DNA of 64,000 nt from WJKG01 sp964627305 (GTDB lineage: Bacteria; Zixibacteria; MSB-5A5; GN15; FEB-12), in contig CAZVHP010000002.1 in assembly GCA_964627305.1 (NCBI GenBank), positions 315,631-379,630 on the forward strand. The letters are read 5' to 3'. The notes under the pieces were generated by a model. The model was not told the DNA's origin and ran no database searches. It saw only the letters and a program-made list of their open reading frames with translations. The translations under genes and the position numbers were made by a program. Of the stretch, positions 8,035 through 16,915 are shown one piece after another; positions within the stretch are counted from its first letter, which is position 1; each line of letters opens with the position of its first letter.

Positions 8035-9036
8035 ATGACGGCGGACTCGCCTGCGGCGAAGCCCCCAGTGGTTCCCGGACGCCTCGGGTCATTCATTGCG
8101 GCCGGGGGAGTGATAGCATATGCCCTGCTGGCTTATGCCCGGCCGGGCGAATGGGGCGGACTTCCGGCCGCCGTAGGTGCTGTCGCCGTGCTGTATCTGC
8201 TGTCGATTTACGTGTATTACGGACTGGCGCGCATGGTCTATCTCAATCAAATGCCGTTGCTGCTGTCGACGGTCACTTTGGCGATCATGCTCTCAGCGGT
8301 GATTGCCCGCAGTGATCAGGCTTGGCAGGTGACGTTCAACTGGCTGTTGGTTCTGGGCGGAGGAATCTGGGCCGGCCGGCAGGTCAGGCGCGGCAGTTCC
8401 TTCGGTCGCGCCTTTCGCAACACAGCCATTTACATGGTGGCGGTGGGGGTGTTGCTCTGGTATCCAGTTTGGGCGGAAACAGTTGGCAAGGCAGCGCTGA
8501 CAGTTGAGGCGCTGGCTCCTGATATTGCGAGTACGCTCAAGTCGCTGGGGGCGCCCGAAAGTGCGGTTGGCGCGCAGGTCGATGATCTCAAGCGCTTCCT
8601 GGTGCTGATGATTGAGTTGAGCCCGGCGACCATGATTATCAATATCCTCGTGCAGTTCGGCATCGGCTTCGGACTGTTTGCTTGGTGGGCGAACCGCCAT
8701 TACCACCATCTAAGCCTGACGCCGTTTCGCATGTGGATTGCGCCGTTCTGGTTGACTCCGATTCTGGTCGTTGCCGTCGGCATGCGGTTTCTCGGCGGTG
8801 ACATGCTCAGGATCATGGCCGACAACACTCTGCTGGTGCTCTCGGTGATCTACTGTCTGACCGGGCTGGCGGTGTGTGAATTCTACTTGCGCAAGTTCGG
8901 GTTCGGGACAGCCATGAGAGTGCTGTTCTATGTGGCCCTGTTTCTGAGTCAGTTTATTGGTTACATTGTCGTGTCGCTGCTCGGCTTTGTCGACAGCTTC
9001 CGCGACTGGCGCAAGGTGCAACTGGCGCACCTGTGA
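8035..9036 (+). CDS. DUF2232 (YybS-like) polytopic membrane protein
   Basis: This 333-residue protein is almost entirely hydrophobic, with about eight transmembrane segments. It belongs to the YybS/DUF2232 group, whose function is not established. In Firmicutes yybS likewise lies between rpsR and rplI, so the neighbourhood supports the call. The ATG at 8035 follows the rpsR stop by 4 bases; an in-frame TTG at 8008 inside rpsR is less likely. The C-terminus ends in a short charged cytoplasmic tail (DSFRDWRKVQLAHL). Confidence 0.75.
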   Translation: MTADSPAAKPPVVPGRLGSFIAAGGVIAYALLAYARPGEWGGLPAAVGAVAVLYLLSIYVYYGLARMVYLNQMPLLLSTVTLAIMLSAVIARSDQAWQVTFNWLLVLGGGIWAGRQVRRGSSFGRAFRNTAIYMVAVGVLLWYPVWAETVGKAALTVEALAPDIASTLKSLGAPESAVGAQVDDLKRFLVLMIELSPATMIINILVQFGIGFGLFAWWANRHYHHLSLTPFRMWIAPFWLTPILVVAVGMRFLGGDMLRIMADNTLLVLSVIYCLTGLAVCEFYLRKFGFGTAMRVLFYVALFLSQFIGYIVVSLLGFVDSFRDWRKVQLAHL

Positions 9037-9080
9037 GCTTCGATGAAAAAACGTTGCATATAGACAGGAAAGGGAATACC

Positions 9081-9527
9081 ATGAAAGTGATTCTGCGTGA
9101 AGATCTTGCGGGTATTGGCCAGGCTGGTGAAACAGTCGAGGTCAAAGACGGATACGGCCGCAACTATCTGTTCCCGCGCAAACTGGCTATCCCCGCAACC
9201 AAGGGGAATCTGCGCTCGATCGATGAGGTCAAGCGGCAGAAAGAGCTTCGTGATCGCAAGCGCCGTCGCGAGGCAGAGAAGATCAAAGAGCGTATCGAGA
9301 AGTTGTCGCTCAACAAAGAGGTAAAGGTCGGCGAGGAAGACAAGCTCTACGGTTCAGTCACGACCGGTGACATCGCCGAACTCCTGGCTACTGAGGGTGT
9401 AACAGTAGATAAGCGGTCGATCGAGCTGGAAAGCCCCATCAAGGCCCTTGGAGTGTACACTGTGCCGATCAAGATCGAAAAAGACGTTACCGCCAACCTC
9501 AAGCTCTGGGTGGTGAAAGAGACCTGA
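9081..9527 (+). CDS. rplI: 50S ribosomal protein bL9
   Basis: This is a 148-residue bL9 with the N-terminal signature MKVILREDLAGIGQAGETVE and GYGRNYLFPRKLAIPAT, then a long connecting helix (about 40-75) and the C-terminal domain ending LKLWVVKE. The ATG at 9081 is preceded by AGGAAAGGG; an in-frame upstream start at 9033 would add 16 unrelated residues. It closes the ribosomal part of the cluster and is 3 bases from the next gene. Confidence 0.97.
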   Translation: MKVILREDLAGIGQAGETVEVKDGYGRNYLFPRKLAIPATKGNLRSIDEVKRQKELRDRKRRREAEKIKERIEKLSLNKEVKVGEEDKLYGSVTTGDIAELLATEGVTVDKRSIELESPIKALGVYTVPIKIEKDVTANLKLWVVKET

Positions 9528-9530
9528 TTC

Positions 9531-10079
9531 ATGGCAATGCTGGAAGCAAAAGTAGACGGTTTAGCTCTTGACATGACAACCAACACGCCGGTCGTCGTAC
9601 TGGCGCCAATCGAGGCTGAGAAGGTGCTCCCCATCTGGATCGGTCACGCTGAAGCCTGGGGTATCGCCATGCAGCTTTCCGGTGTCAAGAGCAAGCGGCC
9701 GATGACCTACGACTTGCTGGGTCGCATCATCGAGGCGCTCCAGGCCAGGGTCGACCGGGTGGAGGTGACCGAGCTTAAAGAGCAAACCTTCTATGCCGTG
9801 ATTCACATGTCTCGAGGTGAAGAGACGTTCACCATCGATGCCCGTCCGTCCGATTCGATTGCCATCGCTTTGAAGATGGGTGCGCCGATTCTGGTCAACG
9901 AGGACCTGCTGAACCTCGATATTCCCGAGCCCGATACCGGCGATGAGGAGTATCCAAAGAGCTCAGGCAGCGATGAGCAGTCCCGGCCGTCAGGTCAGCA
10001 GATGCCGACCGACCCCGAATCGCTGCGGGAGCGACTGAAACGCATTAACCCTGAGGATTTCGGGAAGTACTCACTATAG
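9531..10079 (+). CDS. Bifunctional nuclease (BFN/DUF151) family protein
   Basis: This 182-residue protein is a typical DUF151 domain at about residues 1-130 (ALDMTTNTPVVVLAP, LPIWIGHAEAWGIAMQL, RPMTYDLLGRII, FTIDARPSDSIAIALKMGAP). A hydrophilic linker and a conserved-looking tail (LRERLKRINPEDFGKYSL) follow. Some plant and Thermotoga members have reported nuclease activity; the bacterial role is otherwise unclear. Its stop codon is immediately followed by the ATG of the next gene, so translational coupling is likely. Confidence 0.85.
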   Translation: MAMLEAKVDGLALDMTTNTPVVVLAPIEAEKVLPIWIGHAEAWGIAMQLSGVKSKRPMTYDLLGRIIEALQARVDRVEVTELKEQTFYAVIHMSRGEETFTIDARPSDSIAIALKMGAPILVNEDLLNLDIPEPDTGDEEYPKSSGSDEQSRPSGQQMPTDPESLRERLKRINPEDFGKYSL

Positions 10080-11993
10080 ATGGACCTGCGCTACGGACGA
10101 GCAGTCATTTCGGTACTGATCTGTATTCTGGCCGCTGCCTCGTGGTCGGTCGCCAGGATTGATGACAGCCCGGAGGTCGTCTCTGAGTACACGAAGGGTC
10201 AGAGGCTCATGCGCGAGGGCGACTTCGCCCAGGCGGCGCGGGTGTTTGAGCAGTTAGCCGCGTTGTACTCAGGCAGCGCAAATCTCGATATCTTCACCTT
10301 CCAGCGGGCCAAAGCCAAGTACTATGCCCGCGACTACAGCGATGCCCTTGCGGGTTTCAACTACTTCCTGGATCGCTTCTCCAGTTCCCCATACTGCGCC
10401 CACGCGCACTTCTTTCTTGCCAATACACACTACCTCAAAGGCGATCTGCGGCCGGCTGTCGAGAACTGGGTTGATGCCTGGCGTCTCTCTTTGGACAAGC
10501 GGCTCGACCGGCTGATCCTGGCCAGTGTTGAACAGACCTGCGAGCAGGTGGGGCAAGTGCCGGTTTCGCACACCCAACTCGCGCTGTTGGCGGAGAACCG
10601 CCGCTGTCAACTGGTGGCAGCGATGGTGCGTGGCCTTGTCCATGCCGGCAATCCGGAACAGGCCCAGGCTCTGGCGAAGGGTTGTGAGTCCCGCATAGAC
10701 CTCTCCGATCTTGCGACCGTCCGATCACGTCAGAAGAGATTCTGGGAGATTGCCCTCGTTCTCCCGTTTACTGGTGAGATGGCTGACTATGGCGCCAGCG
10801 TGTATAACGGGGCGGTCATCGGTGCGGAGTTGTTCCGCGCCGAGCACGATAAACGGCTCGCGCTGACTCCCTATGACACCAAGGGTGATCCGATCGAGGC
10901 GGCACGTATTGTCCGTGAGCTTTCCGAGCAGGCGACAACCGATGTTGTCATTGGCCCTCTGACCAGCGAAGAGGCGGCGGTGGCTTCGGCCTCGCTTGGT
11001 TGCGCTGATCTGCCGATGTTGGTGCCGGCGGCCTCAGAGGCGGGCTTCACCAGGCTGGCAGCAGGCATATTTCAGATGTCGGCCTCAGTTGAACTGCAAG
11101 GGATTCGCATGGCCGAGTACGCGGTTTTTGAGTTGGATGCGGATTCGGCCGCCGTCATAACGCCGACGTCGACTGATGAACTTCGAATGGCAAGGGCGTT
11201 TGTAGATCGCTTCGAGCAGCTTGGCGGCAAGATTGTAGCAGTTGAGTATTATCGCCCTCGTGACCGGGATTTCGGACCGTATGTTCGCGATGTGAAAGGG
11301 GTTCTGATCGGCCACGAACCAGATTCCACCTTCTTCATCAACGCTCGGGGGGACACGCTCGATTTCGATGGTGTCCCGGCGCATCTGGACTGCCTGTTTC
11401 TGCCGGGGAACTCGGGTCAGATCAGGCTCCTGTTGCCGCAGATCCGATTCTACAATCTGCAGGGTGACCTCCTTGGCTCCGACGGTTGGGGTGATCCGGT
11501 CATCTATAAGCTTGGCGATGACATCACGCGCCGGGCAGTTTTCCCATCGACCTTCATCGCCTCGCCCAACTCCGCTGAAGCTCTGAGGTTTGGAGCCGCC
11601 TACGACGCCCGCTACGGTGAGCAGCCTGGCAGACTGGCCAATCTTGGGTACGATGCCGTGACACTCATAGGACAGAGCATCAACAACGGGGCCGCTTCCC
11701 GCGCCGATCTGATACATCAGTTGTGGCGTACTCACGGCTGGGCAGGAGCTGCCGGCACGGTCACTTTCGGGGAGCATCGTGAGAACCTCGAGATGCCGCT
11801 GTACCGCATTGTTGACGGGCAGGCAATGCCGGTGGAGCTGACAAGTGAGAGCATGAAATCCATCCCGCAGCCCGGTATTCCGATGCACGGTCGGCATGGG
11901 CAACTCTCACCGCCAGTCGATGCCGCCCCCGGAGATCGAGGACATCATTCTGCGAGCAACCAAAGCTCGGTCGGAAACGTGGGTTCCCGATAG
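10080..11993 (+). CDS. Exported TPR/periplasmic ligand-binding (LpoA-like) protein
   Basis: This 637-residue protein starts with a signal peptide (about 1-25), then TPR-like helices (about 35-200: YTKGQRLMREGDFAQAARVFEQ, YSDALAGFNYFLDRF). A type 1 periplasmic-binding-protein fold follows at about 215-600 (IALVLPFTGEMADYGASVYNGA, DVVIGPLTSEEAAVASASL, MLVPAASEAGF). This combination resembles Leu/Ile/Val-binding proteins and the penicillin-binding-protein activator LpoA. With no ABC permease nearby, an outer-membrane or periplasmic structural role is more likely than amino-acid uptake. The last 40 residues look disordered. It starts directly at the stop codon of the DUF151 gene. Confidence 0.75.
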   Translation: MDLRYGRAVISVLICILAAASWSVARIDDSPEVVSEYTKGQRLMREGDFAQAARVFEQLAALYSGSANLDIFTFQRAKAKYYARDYSDALAGFNYFLDRFSSSPYCAHAHFFLANTHYLKGDLRPAVENWVDAWRLSLDKRLDRLILASVEQTCEQVGQVPVSHTQLALLAENRRCQLVAAMVRGLVHAGNPEQAQALAKGCESRIDLSDLATVRSRQKRFWEIALVLPFTGEMADYGASVYNGAVIGAELFRAEHDKRLALTPYDTKGDPIEAARIVRELSEQATTDVVIGPLTSEEAAVASASLGCADLPMLVPAASEAGFTRLAAGIFQMSASVELQGIRMAEYAVFELDADSAAVITPTSTDELRMARAFVDRFEQLGGKIVAVEYYRPRDRDFGPYVRDVKGVLIGHEPDSTFFINARGDTLDFDGVPAHLDCLFLPGNSGQIRLLLPQIRFYNLQGDLLGSDGWGDPVIYKLGDDITRRAVFPSTFIASPNSAEALRFGAAYDARYGEQPGRLANLGYDAVTLIGQSINNGAASRADLIHQLWRTHGWAGAAGTVTFGEHRENLEMPLYRIVDGQAMPVELTSESMKSIPQPGIPMHGRHGQLSPPVDAAPGDRGHHSASNQSSVGNVGSR

Positions 11994-12027
11994 GTCGCAT
12001 ACCGCGCCGAATCCGCTCAACCTCCGG

Positions 12028-12055
12028 TTGCGGTTTGCGCTCAGCTTCTTATATT
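12028..12055 (+). promoter_or_regulatory. Promoter candidate for the three small genes at 12.1-13.3 kb
   Basis: TTGCGG (12028-12033), 16 bases, then TATATT (12050-12055), about 45 nt upstream of the first initiation codon. Confidence 0.5.
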
Positions 12056-12106
12056 CCTCACAGGCAGCCGTTACGAAACCCTCTGCGCACTACAAGGAGC
12101 CCCGTT

Positions 12107-12313
12107 TTGAATGACAAACGAATCGCCCTGAAGATGGTCATCAATGGTGAAGAGCGAGACATCACTTACGAGGAGTTGGCCCTGTCGAATAATCTGGCTC
12201 AGGAAGCGCTGGTGCGTCTGCTGATCGACAAGGGCATCTTCAAGCCCGAAGAGTTGATGCAGAAGATGGAGACCGTGAAACAAGAGCGCTATCGCATGCC
12301 CGATCAGCAATAG
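12107..12313 (+). CDS. Small conserved-looking hypothetical protein (68 aa)
   Basis: I do not recognise a named family. The start is TTG at 12107, placed by a perfect AAGGAG at 12094-12099 seven bases upstream. The product is soluble, with a short beta-like start (MNDKRIALKMVINGEERDIT) and a helical remainder (EELALSNNLAQEALVRLLID). It is the first of three closely spaced genes (gaps of 11 and 8 bases), so the three proteins may act together. Confidence 0.7.
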   Translation: MNDKRIALKMVINGEERDITYEELALSNNLAQEALVRLLIDKGIFKPEELMQKMETVKQERYRMPDQQ

Positions 12314-12324
12314 GTGTTTGCTCC

Positions 12325-12816
12325 ATGTCAACACAGCCGGAGAAGATCGACATCAATAAGGTCCGCCGCGAGGCCGAGTTGTACTGGACCTGTCATCCCA
12401 TGAAGCGCAAGCCGCTGGTGTCCGTTATCGTGACGGTGTTCATCGTAGTGTGTGCTATGCTGGTATACTATCTTGTCGAATCGCGCGGTTTTGCCATACT
12501 GGCTGCCGTCATCTTGTTTGCCTCACTGGCCAAGTTCTATTTTCCGACCACGTACTACTTCACGCCTGAGGCCATCTACATCAGGACGACGATGCAGACC
12601 CTGAAGAAGCCATGGTCACTGTTTCGCAGCTTCTACCCTGACCGCAACGGGGTACTGCTGTCGCCGTTTGTGGAACCGTCTCGACTGGAGAATTTCCGGG
12701 GGCTATATGTCATGTTCGAGAACAACAGCGAGGATGTTATGGCCTACATCAACAGCCGTGCAAAGGCAGACGATCGGGGCACTGCCGCTTGTGGCAACCA
12801 AGAGGACAAGGACTGA
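12325..12816 (+). CDS. Small two-helix membrane protein with PH-like soluble part
   Basis: This is a 163-residue protein with two adjacent transmembrane helices (about 31-70: LVSVIVTVFIVVCAMLVYYL and FAILAAVILFASLA). A C-terminal beta-rich cytoplasmic part follows (TYYFTPEAIYIRTTMQTLKK, WSLFRSFYPDRNGVLLSPF). This layout recalls the bacterial PH-like YcxB-type proteins, but the assignment is tentative. It is the middle gene of the three-gene unit. Confidence 0.65.
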   Translation: MSTQPEKIDINKVRREAELYWTCHPMKRKPLVSVIVTVFIVVCAMLVYYLVESRGFAILAAVILFASLAKFYFPTTYYFTPEAIYIRTTMQTLKKPWSLFRSFYPDRNGVLLSPFVEPSRLENFRGLYVMFENNSEDVMAYINSRAKADDRGTAACGNQEDKD

Positions 12817-12824
12817 GGCCTGAC

Positions 12825-13304
12825 ATGGGATTGTTTGGAACGACAGATCTGCCGAACGACGGCCAGGGTATTCTCACTGAGCAGGAAGATGCTGTCATGG
12901 AGAAGATCGCCAAGTGGGTCGTAAAGAAGCAATTCACGGTGCCGGCGATCATGTTTCTTGAGTCGATCAAACCGATGAACTTCATTGGCTCGCAAGTGAT
13001 GGTGTTTTTCGAGCCGATCGTGCAGTCAGTCTTCACCTTCAAGGACTACACCGTGTTTCGGGAGGCATTGGAGAAACGCGAGTCGGTGGAAATCCTGCTG
13101 CGCAAGATAGAGGCCCGCGATGCTGTTGCACTCAAGCGGGAGAAGCGCGTCAAGGCGTATATGAAAGAGCAGAAGAAATCATGGAAGTGGTATCAGCGGT
13201 ATCTGGGCGTCTTTCAGCCGAAGGTACAGATTCCCCCTGAGGTGGTCGATGTCCCGTCGGGAGATGCAGGGGATTCGCCACAACCAGACGACTCGAAGAA
13301 GTGA
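12825..13304 (+). CDS. Conserved-looking hypothetical protein with central hydrophobic helix
   Basis: This 159-residue protein has no family I can name with confidence. The middle (about 30-65: KKQFTVPAIMFLESIKP, FIGSQVMVFFEPIV) is amphipathic to hydrophobic and may lie on a membrane. The C-terminus is highly charged and ends in a Pro/Asp-rich tail. The ATG at 12825 follows the previous stop by 8 bases; an earlier in-frame ATG at 12789 lies inside the upstream gene. A palindromic terminator follows. Confidence 0.65.
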   Translation: MGLFGTTDLPNDGQGILTEQEDAVMEKIAKWVVKKQFTVPAIMFLESIKPMNFIGSQVMVFFEPIVQSVFTFKDYTVFREALEKRESVEILLRKIEARDAVALKREKRVKAYMKEQKKSWKWYQRYLGVFQPKVQIPPEVVDVPSGDAGDSPQPDDSKK

Positions 13305-13332
13305 GTATCACTTGAGTTGCCCACAATGCAGA

Positions 13333-13356
13333 CAGGCGAGCCGATCGGCTCGCCTG
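13333..13356. terminator. Perfect 24-bp palindrome between convergent genes (bidirectional terminator)
   Basis: CAGGCGAGCCGA is followed at once by its exact reverse complement. It lies between the convergent ends of the small-gene unit (plus) and gyrB (minus). T-tracts are poor, so it may act as an RNA stabiliser as well as a terminator. Confidence 0.7.
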
Positions 13357-13392
13357 CTTCATTATTGAGTTGCTGGCAGAGAGTCTCAGTTT

Positions 13393-15366
13393 TCAGATAT
13401 CCAGATTGCGCACGTACTGGGCGTTCTCCTGGATGAACTGGCTACGCGGCGCAGTCTCTGTTCCCATCAATACGCTGAACAGGTGGTCAGCCTCGGCTGC
13501 ATCGTGGAGTGTCACCTGCAACATGGTACGCGTCTCGGGATCCATTGTTGTCTTCCACAACTGCTCCGGATTCATTTCGCCCAAACCTTTGTAGCGCTGG
13601 ATGCTGACCCCGCTGTCGGGGAAGGTCTTGAGGGCCTGGTCCTTCTCTTTGTCGGAGAAGACATACTTCTCGATCTTGCCATGCTTCAGGCGATAAAGTG
13701 GCGGCTGTGCGATGTACACGAAGCCGCGATCAATCAACCCTCGCATGTACCGGAAGAAGAACGTCAGCAAGAGGGTGCGAATGTGGGAACCATCGATATC
13801 AGCATCAGTCATGACCACGATCTTGTGGTAACGCACCCGGTCAGGATCGAACTCATCGCCTACCCCGCAGCCAAGTGCTGTGATGATTGATCGGATTTCA
13901 GTATTGGACAGAATCTTGTCCAGGCGGGCCTTCTCGACATTGAGGATCTTGCCCCGCAGCGGGAGGATGGCCTGGAAGCGGCGATCTCGTCCCTGTTTGG
14001 CGGAGCCGCCGGCCGAGTCGCCCTCCACAATATAGATCTCACATGATTCAGGATCACGCATGGAGCAATCGGCCAGCTTGCCGGGCAAAGCTGCGCTATC
14101 CAGCGCCGTCTTGCGACGGGTCAGCTCTTTGGCCTTACGGGCGGCCTCTCGGGCCATTGCCGCCTGTACCAGCTTGTCGACGATCTTCCGCCCGACCAGC
14201 GGGTTCTCCTCGAAGAACTCACCGAGAAACTCGTTGGTGATACTCTCCACAATCCCTTTAACCTCGGAGTTGCCCAGCTTGGTCTTGGTCTGCCCCTCAA
14301 ACTGCGGATCCGCCACGCGAACAGAAATCACGGCCGTAAGGCCCTCGCGGGAGTCATCGCCCATCAGCGTGACGCCGTTACCGTTCTTACCGTTCTTGCC
14401 TCGCACCTTGATCAGGTTATTCTTGTGGGCGTAGTGGTTGATCGAACGGGTCAGGGCCGTTCTGAACCCGGTCAGATGTGTGCCGCCCTCGATAGTGTTG
14501 ATGTTGTTCACATAGGAGTAGACCGACTCCGAGTAACTGTCGTTGTACTGCAAAGCTGCCTCGACCTCGACACCGTCGCGGGAACGCTGGAAGTGGATCG
14601 GCTTGCGAAACAGCGGCGTCTTGTTCTCGTTCAGGTACTCAACGAACGACGACAGTCCACCCTTGGCCAGAAAAGTGTGCTCTTTGCCTGTGCGATGGTC
14701 CTTGAGAATGATCTCCAGCCCCTGGTTCAGAAAGGCCAACTCGCGCAGACGCGAGGCAATGATGTCGTACTTGAATTCGGTATTACTGAATATCTCATCA
14801 TCGGGCACGAACGTTGTCCGTGTTCCGGTCCTTTTGCGCGTACCGGTCTTCTTGACGGGGGAGACGGGTTTGCCCCGTTCATACTTCTGAACATACACCT
14901 CGCCGTCGCGGCATACCTCCACCTCACATGCCTTGGAGAGGGCGTTGACCACCGAGACACCGACACCATGGAGTCCGCCGGAGACCTTGTACGTCTGGTG
15001 GTCGAACTTGCCCCCCGCGTGCAGCGTCGTCATGACAACCTCAAGCGCGCTGACTTTCTTTTCGGGATGCTCCTCCACCGGGATGCCCCGACCGTCATCG
15101 GTGACGGTTACCGCTCCTGACTTCTCTATCTCGACGATAATCCTGGTGCAGAAACCAACCATCGCTTCATCGATCGAGTTGTCGACAACCTCATACACCA
15201 TGTGGTGCAATCCGCGCTGTCCGACATCACCAATGTACATCGCCGGGCGACGGCGAACTGCTTCCAGGCCGGCCAGGACCTTGATCTGCTTGGCCGAGTA
15301 ATCACTTGATTTTGGCTGCTTCTTCTTCGTTATCTCTTTGGCGTCTGTTGCCATTTGTCGTCTCAT
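13393..15366 (-). CDS. gyrB: DNA gyrase subunit B
   Basis: This 657-residue ATPase subunit of gyrase introduces negative supercoils together with GyrA (not in the window). A GHKL ATPase domain (RRRPAMYIGD, VVDNSIDEAM, DDGRGIPVE, GGLHGVGVSVVNALS) precedes the transducer. The TOPRIM domain carries EGDSAGGSAKQGRDRRFQA and DADIDGSHI, and the C-terminal part RYKGLGEMNPEQLW. The 650-residue size is that of GyrB without the large insertion of enterobacteria. The ATG at 15366 overlaps the stop of the upstream DUF721 gene as ATGA and has GGAGAGAAAGG in front. Confidence 0.97.
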   Translation of the reverse strand: MRRQMATDAKEITKKKQPKSSDYSAKQIKVLAGLEAVRRRPAMYIGDVGQRGLHHMVYEVVDNSIDEAMVGFCTRIIVEIEKSGAVTVTDDGRGIPVEEHPEKKVSALEVVMTTLHAGGKFDHQTYKVSGGLHGVGVSVVNALSKACEVEVCRDGEVYVQKYERGKPVSPVKKTGTRKRTGTRTTFVPDDEIFSNTEFKYDIIASRLRELAFLNQGLEIILKDHRTGKEHTFLAKGGLSSFVEYLNENKTPLFRKPIHFQRSRDGVEVEAALQYNDSYSESVYSYVNNINTIEGGTHLTGFRTALTRSINHYAHKNNLIKVRGKNGKNGNGVTLMGDDSREGLTAVISVRVADPQFEGQTKTKLGNSEVKGIVESITNEFLGEFFEENPLVGRKIVDKLVQAAMAREAARKAKELTRRKTALDSAALPGKLADCSMRDPESCEIYIVEGDSAGGSAKQGRDRRFQAILPLRGKILNVEKARLDKILSNTEIRSIITALGCGVGDEFDPDRVRYHKIVVMTDADIDGSHIRTLLLTFFFRYMRGLIDRGFVYIAQPPLYRLKHGKIEKYVFSDKEKDQALKTFPDSGVSIQRYKGLGEMNPEQLWKTTMDPETRTMLQVTLHDAAEADHLFSVLMGTETAPRSQFIQENAQYVRNLDI

Positions 15367-15764
15367 CCTTTCTCTCCACGCACCAGTCGAAGTCGCTTCA
15401 CAACTCGGCCTCCGGGGACAGCGTGGATCTCCCTGAGGATAGCCTCGGACTGCAACTGCAGCTCTTGTCGCCACGTATCACTGGGGACAGCCAAAGTCAG
15501 CACGCCGTCTTCAAATCCGATTGCGCGCGCATTACGTGCGATCGAATCCCCCACAATCTGTGGCCATCGCGCGACCATCAACCAGCCATAATAACGGCCA
15601 GTCAGGCCCAGCGAGGCCATCAACTTGTCGAGAACTCCGCCTATCGGCTGCGGCTGACTCAAGCTCCTGTTGGTCCGAAAGTCCAACCGAATCACCCACT
15701 TTCTTAAACACTTAAAAGTACGAAATGTTGAATGCAAAGGCAAGTAAAAAGCGGCGCGTATCAT
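15363..15764 (-). CDS. DUF721 (DciA-like) protein
   Basis: This protein of up to 133 residues carries the DUF721 signature (WPQIVGDSIARNARAIGFED, GVLTLAVPSDTWRQELQLQS). DUF721 members lie near dnaA, recF or gyrB in many phyla, and the characterised group DciA helps load the replicative helicase. Here it is coupled to gyrB by an ATGA overlap. The start is uncertain: the ATG at 15764 has no ribosome binding site and sits 5 bases from a TATTAT -10 (15770-15775), so the mRNA may be leaderless. Alternatively translation begins at GTG 15695. Confidence 0.8.
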   Translation of the reverse strand: MIRAAFYLPLHSTFRTFKCLRKWVIRLDFRTNRSLSQPQPIGGVLDKLMASLGLTGRYYGWLMVARWPQIVGDSIARNARAIGFEDGVLTLAVPSDTWRQELQLQSEAILREIHAVPGGRVVKRLRLVRGEKG

Positions 15765-15827
15765 GTTGTATAATAATTAGTTACGAGCATTACCCGAGGC
15801 TCTGGAGAGAGGGTCGCGAGCCGCTGC

Positions 15828-15868
15828 AAAAACAGCAAAAGAAACGGCAGACGGAACCCGTCTGCCGT
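15828..15868 (-). terminator. Rho-independent terminator after the head-GIN gene
   Basis: Read on the minus strand, an 11-bp perfect stem (15844-15854 with 15858-15868, 3-nt loop) is followed by TTCTTTTGCTGTTTTT. Confidence 0.85.
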
Positions 15869-15968
15869 ACCGGGATGGCGCTCCTGGCGGCTTTCCCTGT
15901 GGAGCTCCTGTCAGACTCCAGCTACCGCTCAGGGACGTCCCACCAACGCCTTGCTTGCTGGTTACTCC

Positions 15969-16673
15969 TCAGCGCTTGCTGATCTTCCCAGAACCGGCCA
16001 CACGGGTCGAGATGTGGGCCGGGTTCCCAAAATAGCGAATGTCGCCACTGCCGTACACCGAGCCGTCGAATGACTCGGTGGCGTGTACCTGAACATCACC
16101 CGAGCCCATTATCCGCACATAGGCATCGCGGGCAATGAGATCCCGGGCGTTGATATCTCCTGAACCCTTCACCGCAATCTCGATCTCCCGGGCTGTCCCG
16201 CGGACGACGAGATCACCCGAACCGGCGACAGTATAGGCAAACAGGTCGCTGTCAAGGCCATCGATCAGAATGTCTCCGGAGCCTTTCAACTCGACTTCGC
16301 TGAGACTGGCAACGGTGATATCGATACGGCAGCCCCGCGAAGACGAATAGGAGACGTTCCTGCTACTGCCGATGTAAAGCGTAGATCCTTCGACCTCGGT
16401 TTCTATGACATCCACGAGGTTGTCGTCGAAAGTCACCTTGACTATCTGGGGCTCTCCGATGGTGATATTCAGGTCGGCTGACCCGGAATGCCTGATACGG
16501 GTGAACTCAGGTAAATCGCGCGATTGTGTTATCAGCTTGCCGGAGCCTTTGATTCGCTCTTTGCCCCAGCCGAACAGGCCCCCGGCATGGACACTTCCTA
16601 TCGCCAAAGCAACAACGGTAACTGCCACAACGAGTGTCATGATGACTGGGGCTGAGTGACTCGATCTGCGCAT
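15969..16673 (-). CDS. Secreted head-GIN (DUF2807) beta-helix protein
   Basis: This 234-residue protein has a signal peptide (about 1-30) and a right-handed beta-helix of DUF2807 repeats. The repeating KGSGD/AGSGD/MGSGD turns recur about every 20 residues from residue 42 on (HSGSADLNI, LKGSGDILIDG, VAGSGDLVVRG, VKGSGDINAR, YGSGDIRYFG). Proteins of this family are common in Bacteroidota and related groups, and are exported or surface attached. Their molecular role is unknown. A clear AAGGAGAGGAT precedes the ATG. The gene stands alone with its own terminator. Confidence 0.85.
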   Translation of the reverse strand: MRRSSHSAPVIMTLVVAVTVVALAIGSVHAGGLFGWGKERIKGSGKLITQSRDLPEFTRIRHSGSADLNITIGEPQIVKVTFDDNLVDVIETEVEGSTLYIGSSRNVSYSSSRGCRIDITVASLSEVELKGSGDILIDGLDSDLFAYTVAGSGDLVVRGTAREIEIAVKGSGDINARDLIARDAYVRIMGSGDVQVHATESFDGSVYGSGDIRYFGNPAHISTRVAGSGKISKR

Positions 16674-16915
16674 ATCCTCTCCTTGCCGTCGAATGTCTGC
16701 GTTCTGTGGTTTCTACCTACGAGCAATGGCATAGAAAGGTTGCCCGAAACAGCAGGACCTGCACAGAAACGGCGACCGACACAGGAGCTACTCCCGGCCG
16801 ATCGCCGCCAACGCAAGTGAAACAGATGAAGCGCGAGTATCTTGTAACTGCCCCATTCTCAGCGCCTGCACGACACCATCTCGGGGGCAGGTCTATCTGG
16901 CAGGTCTATCTTCAA

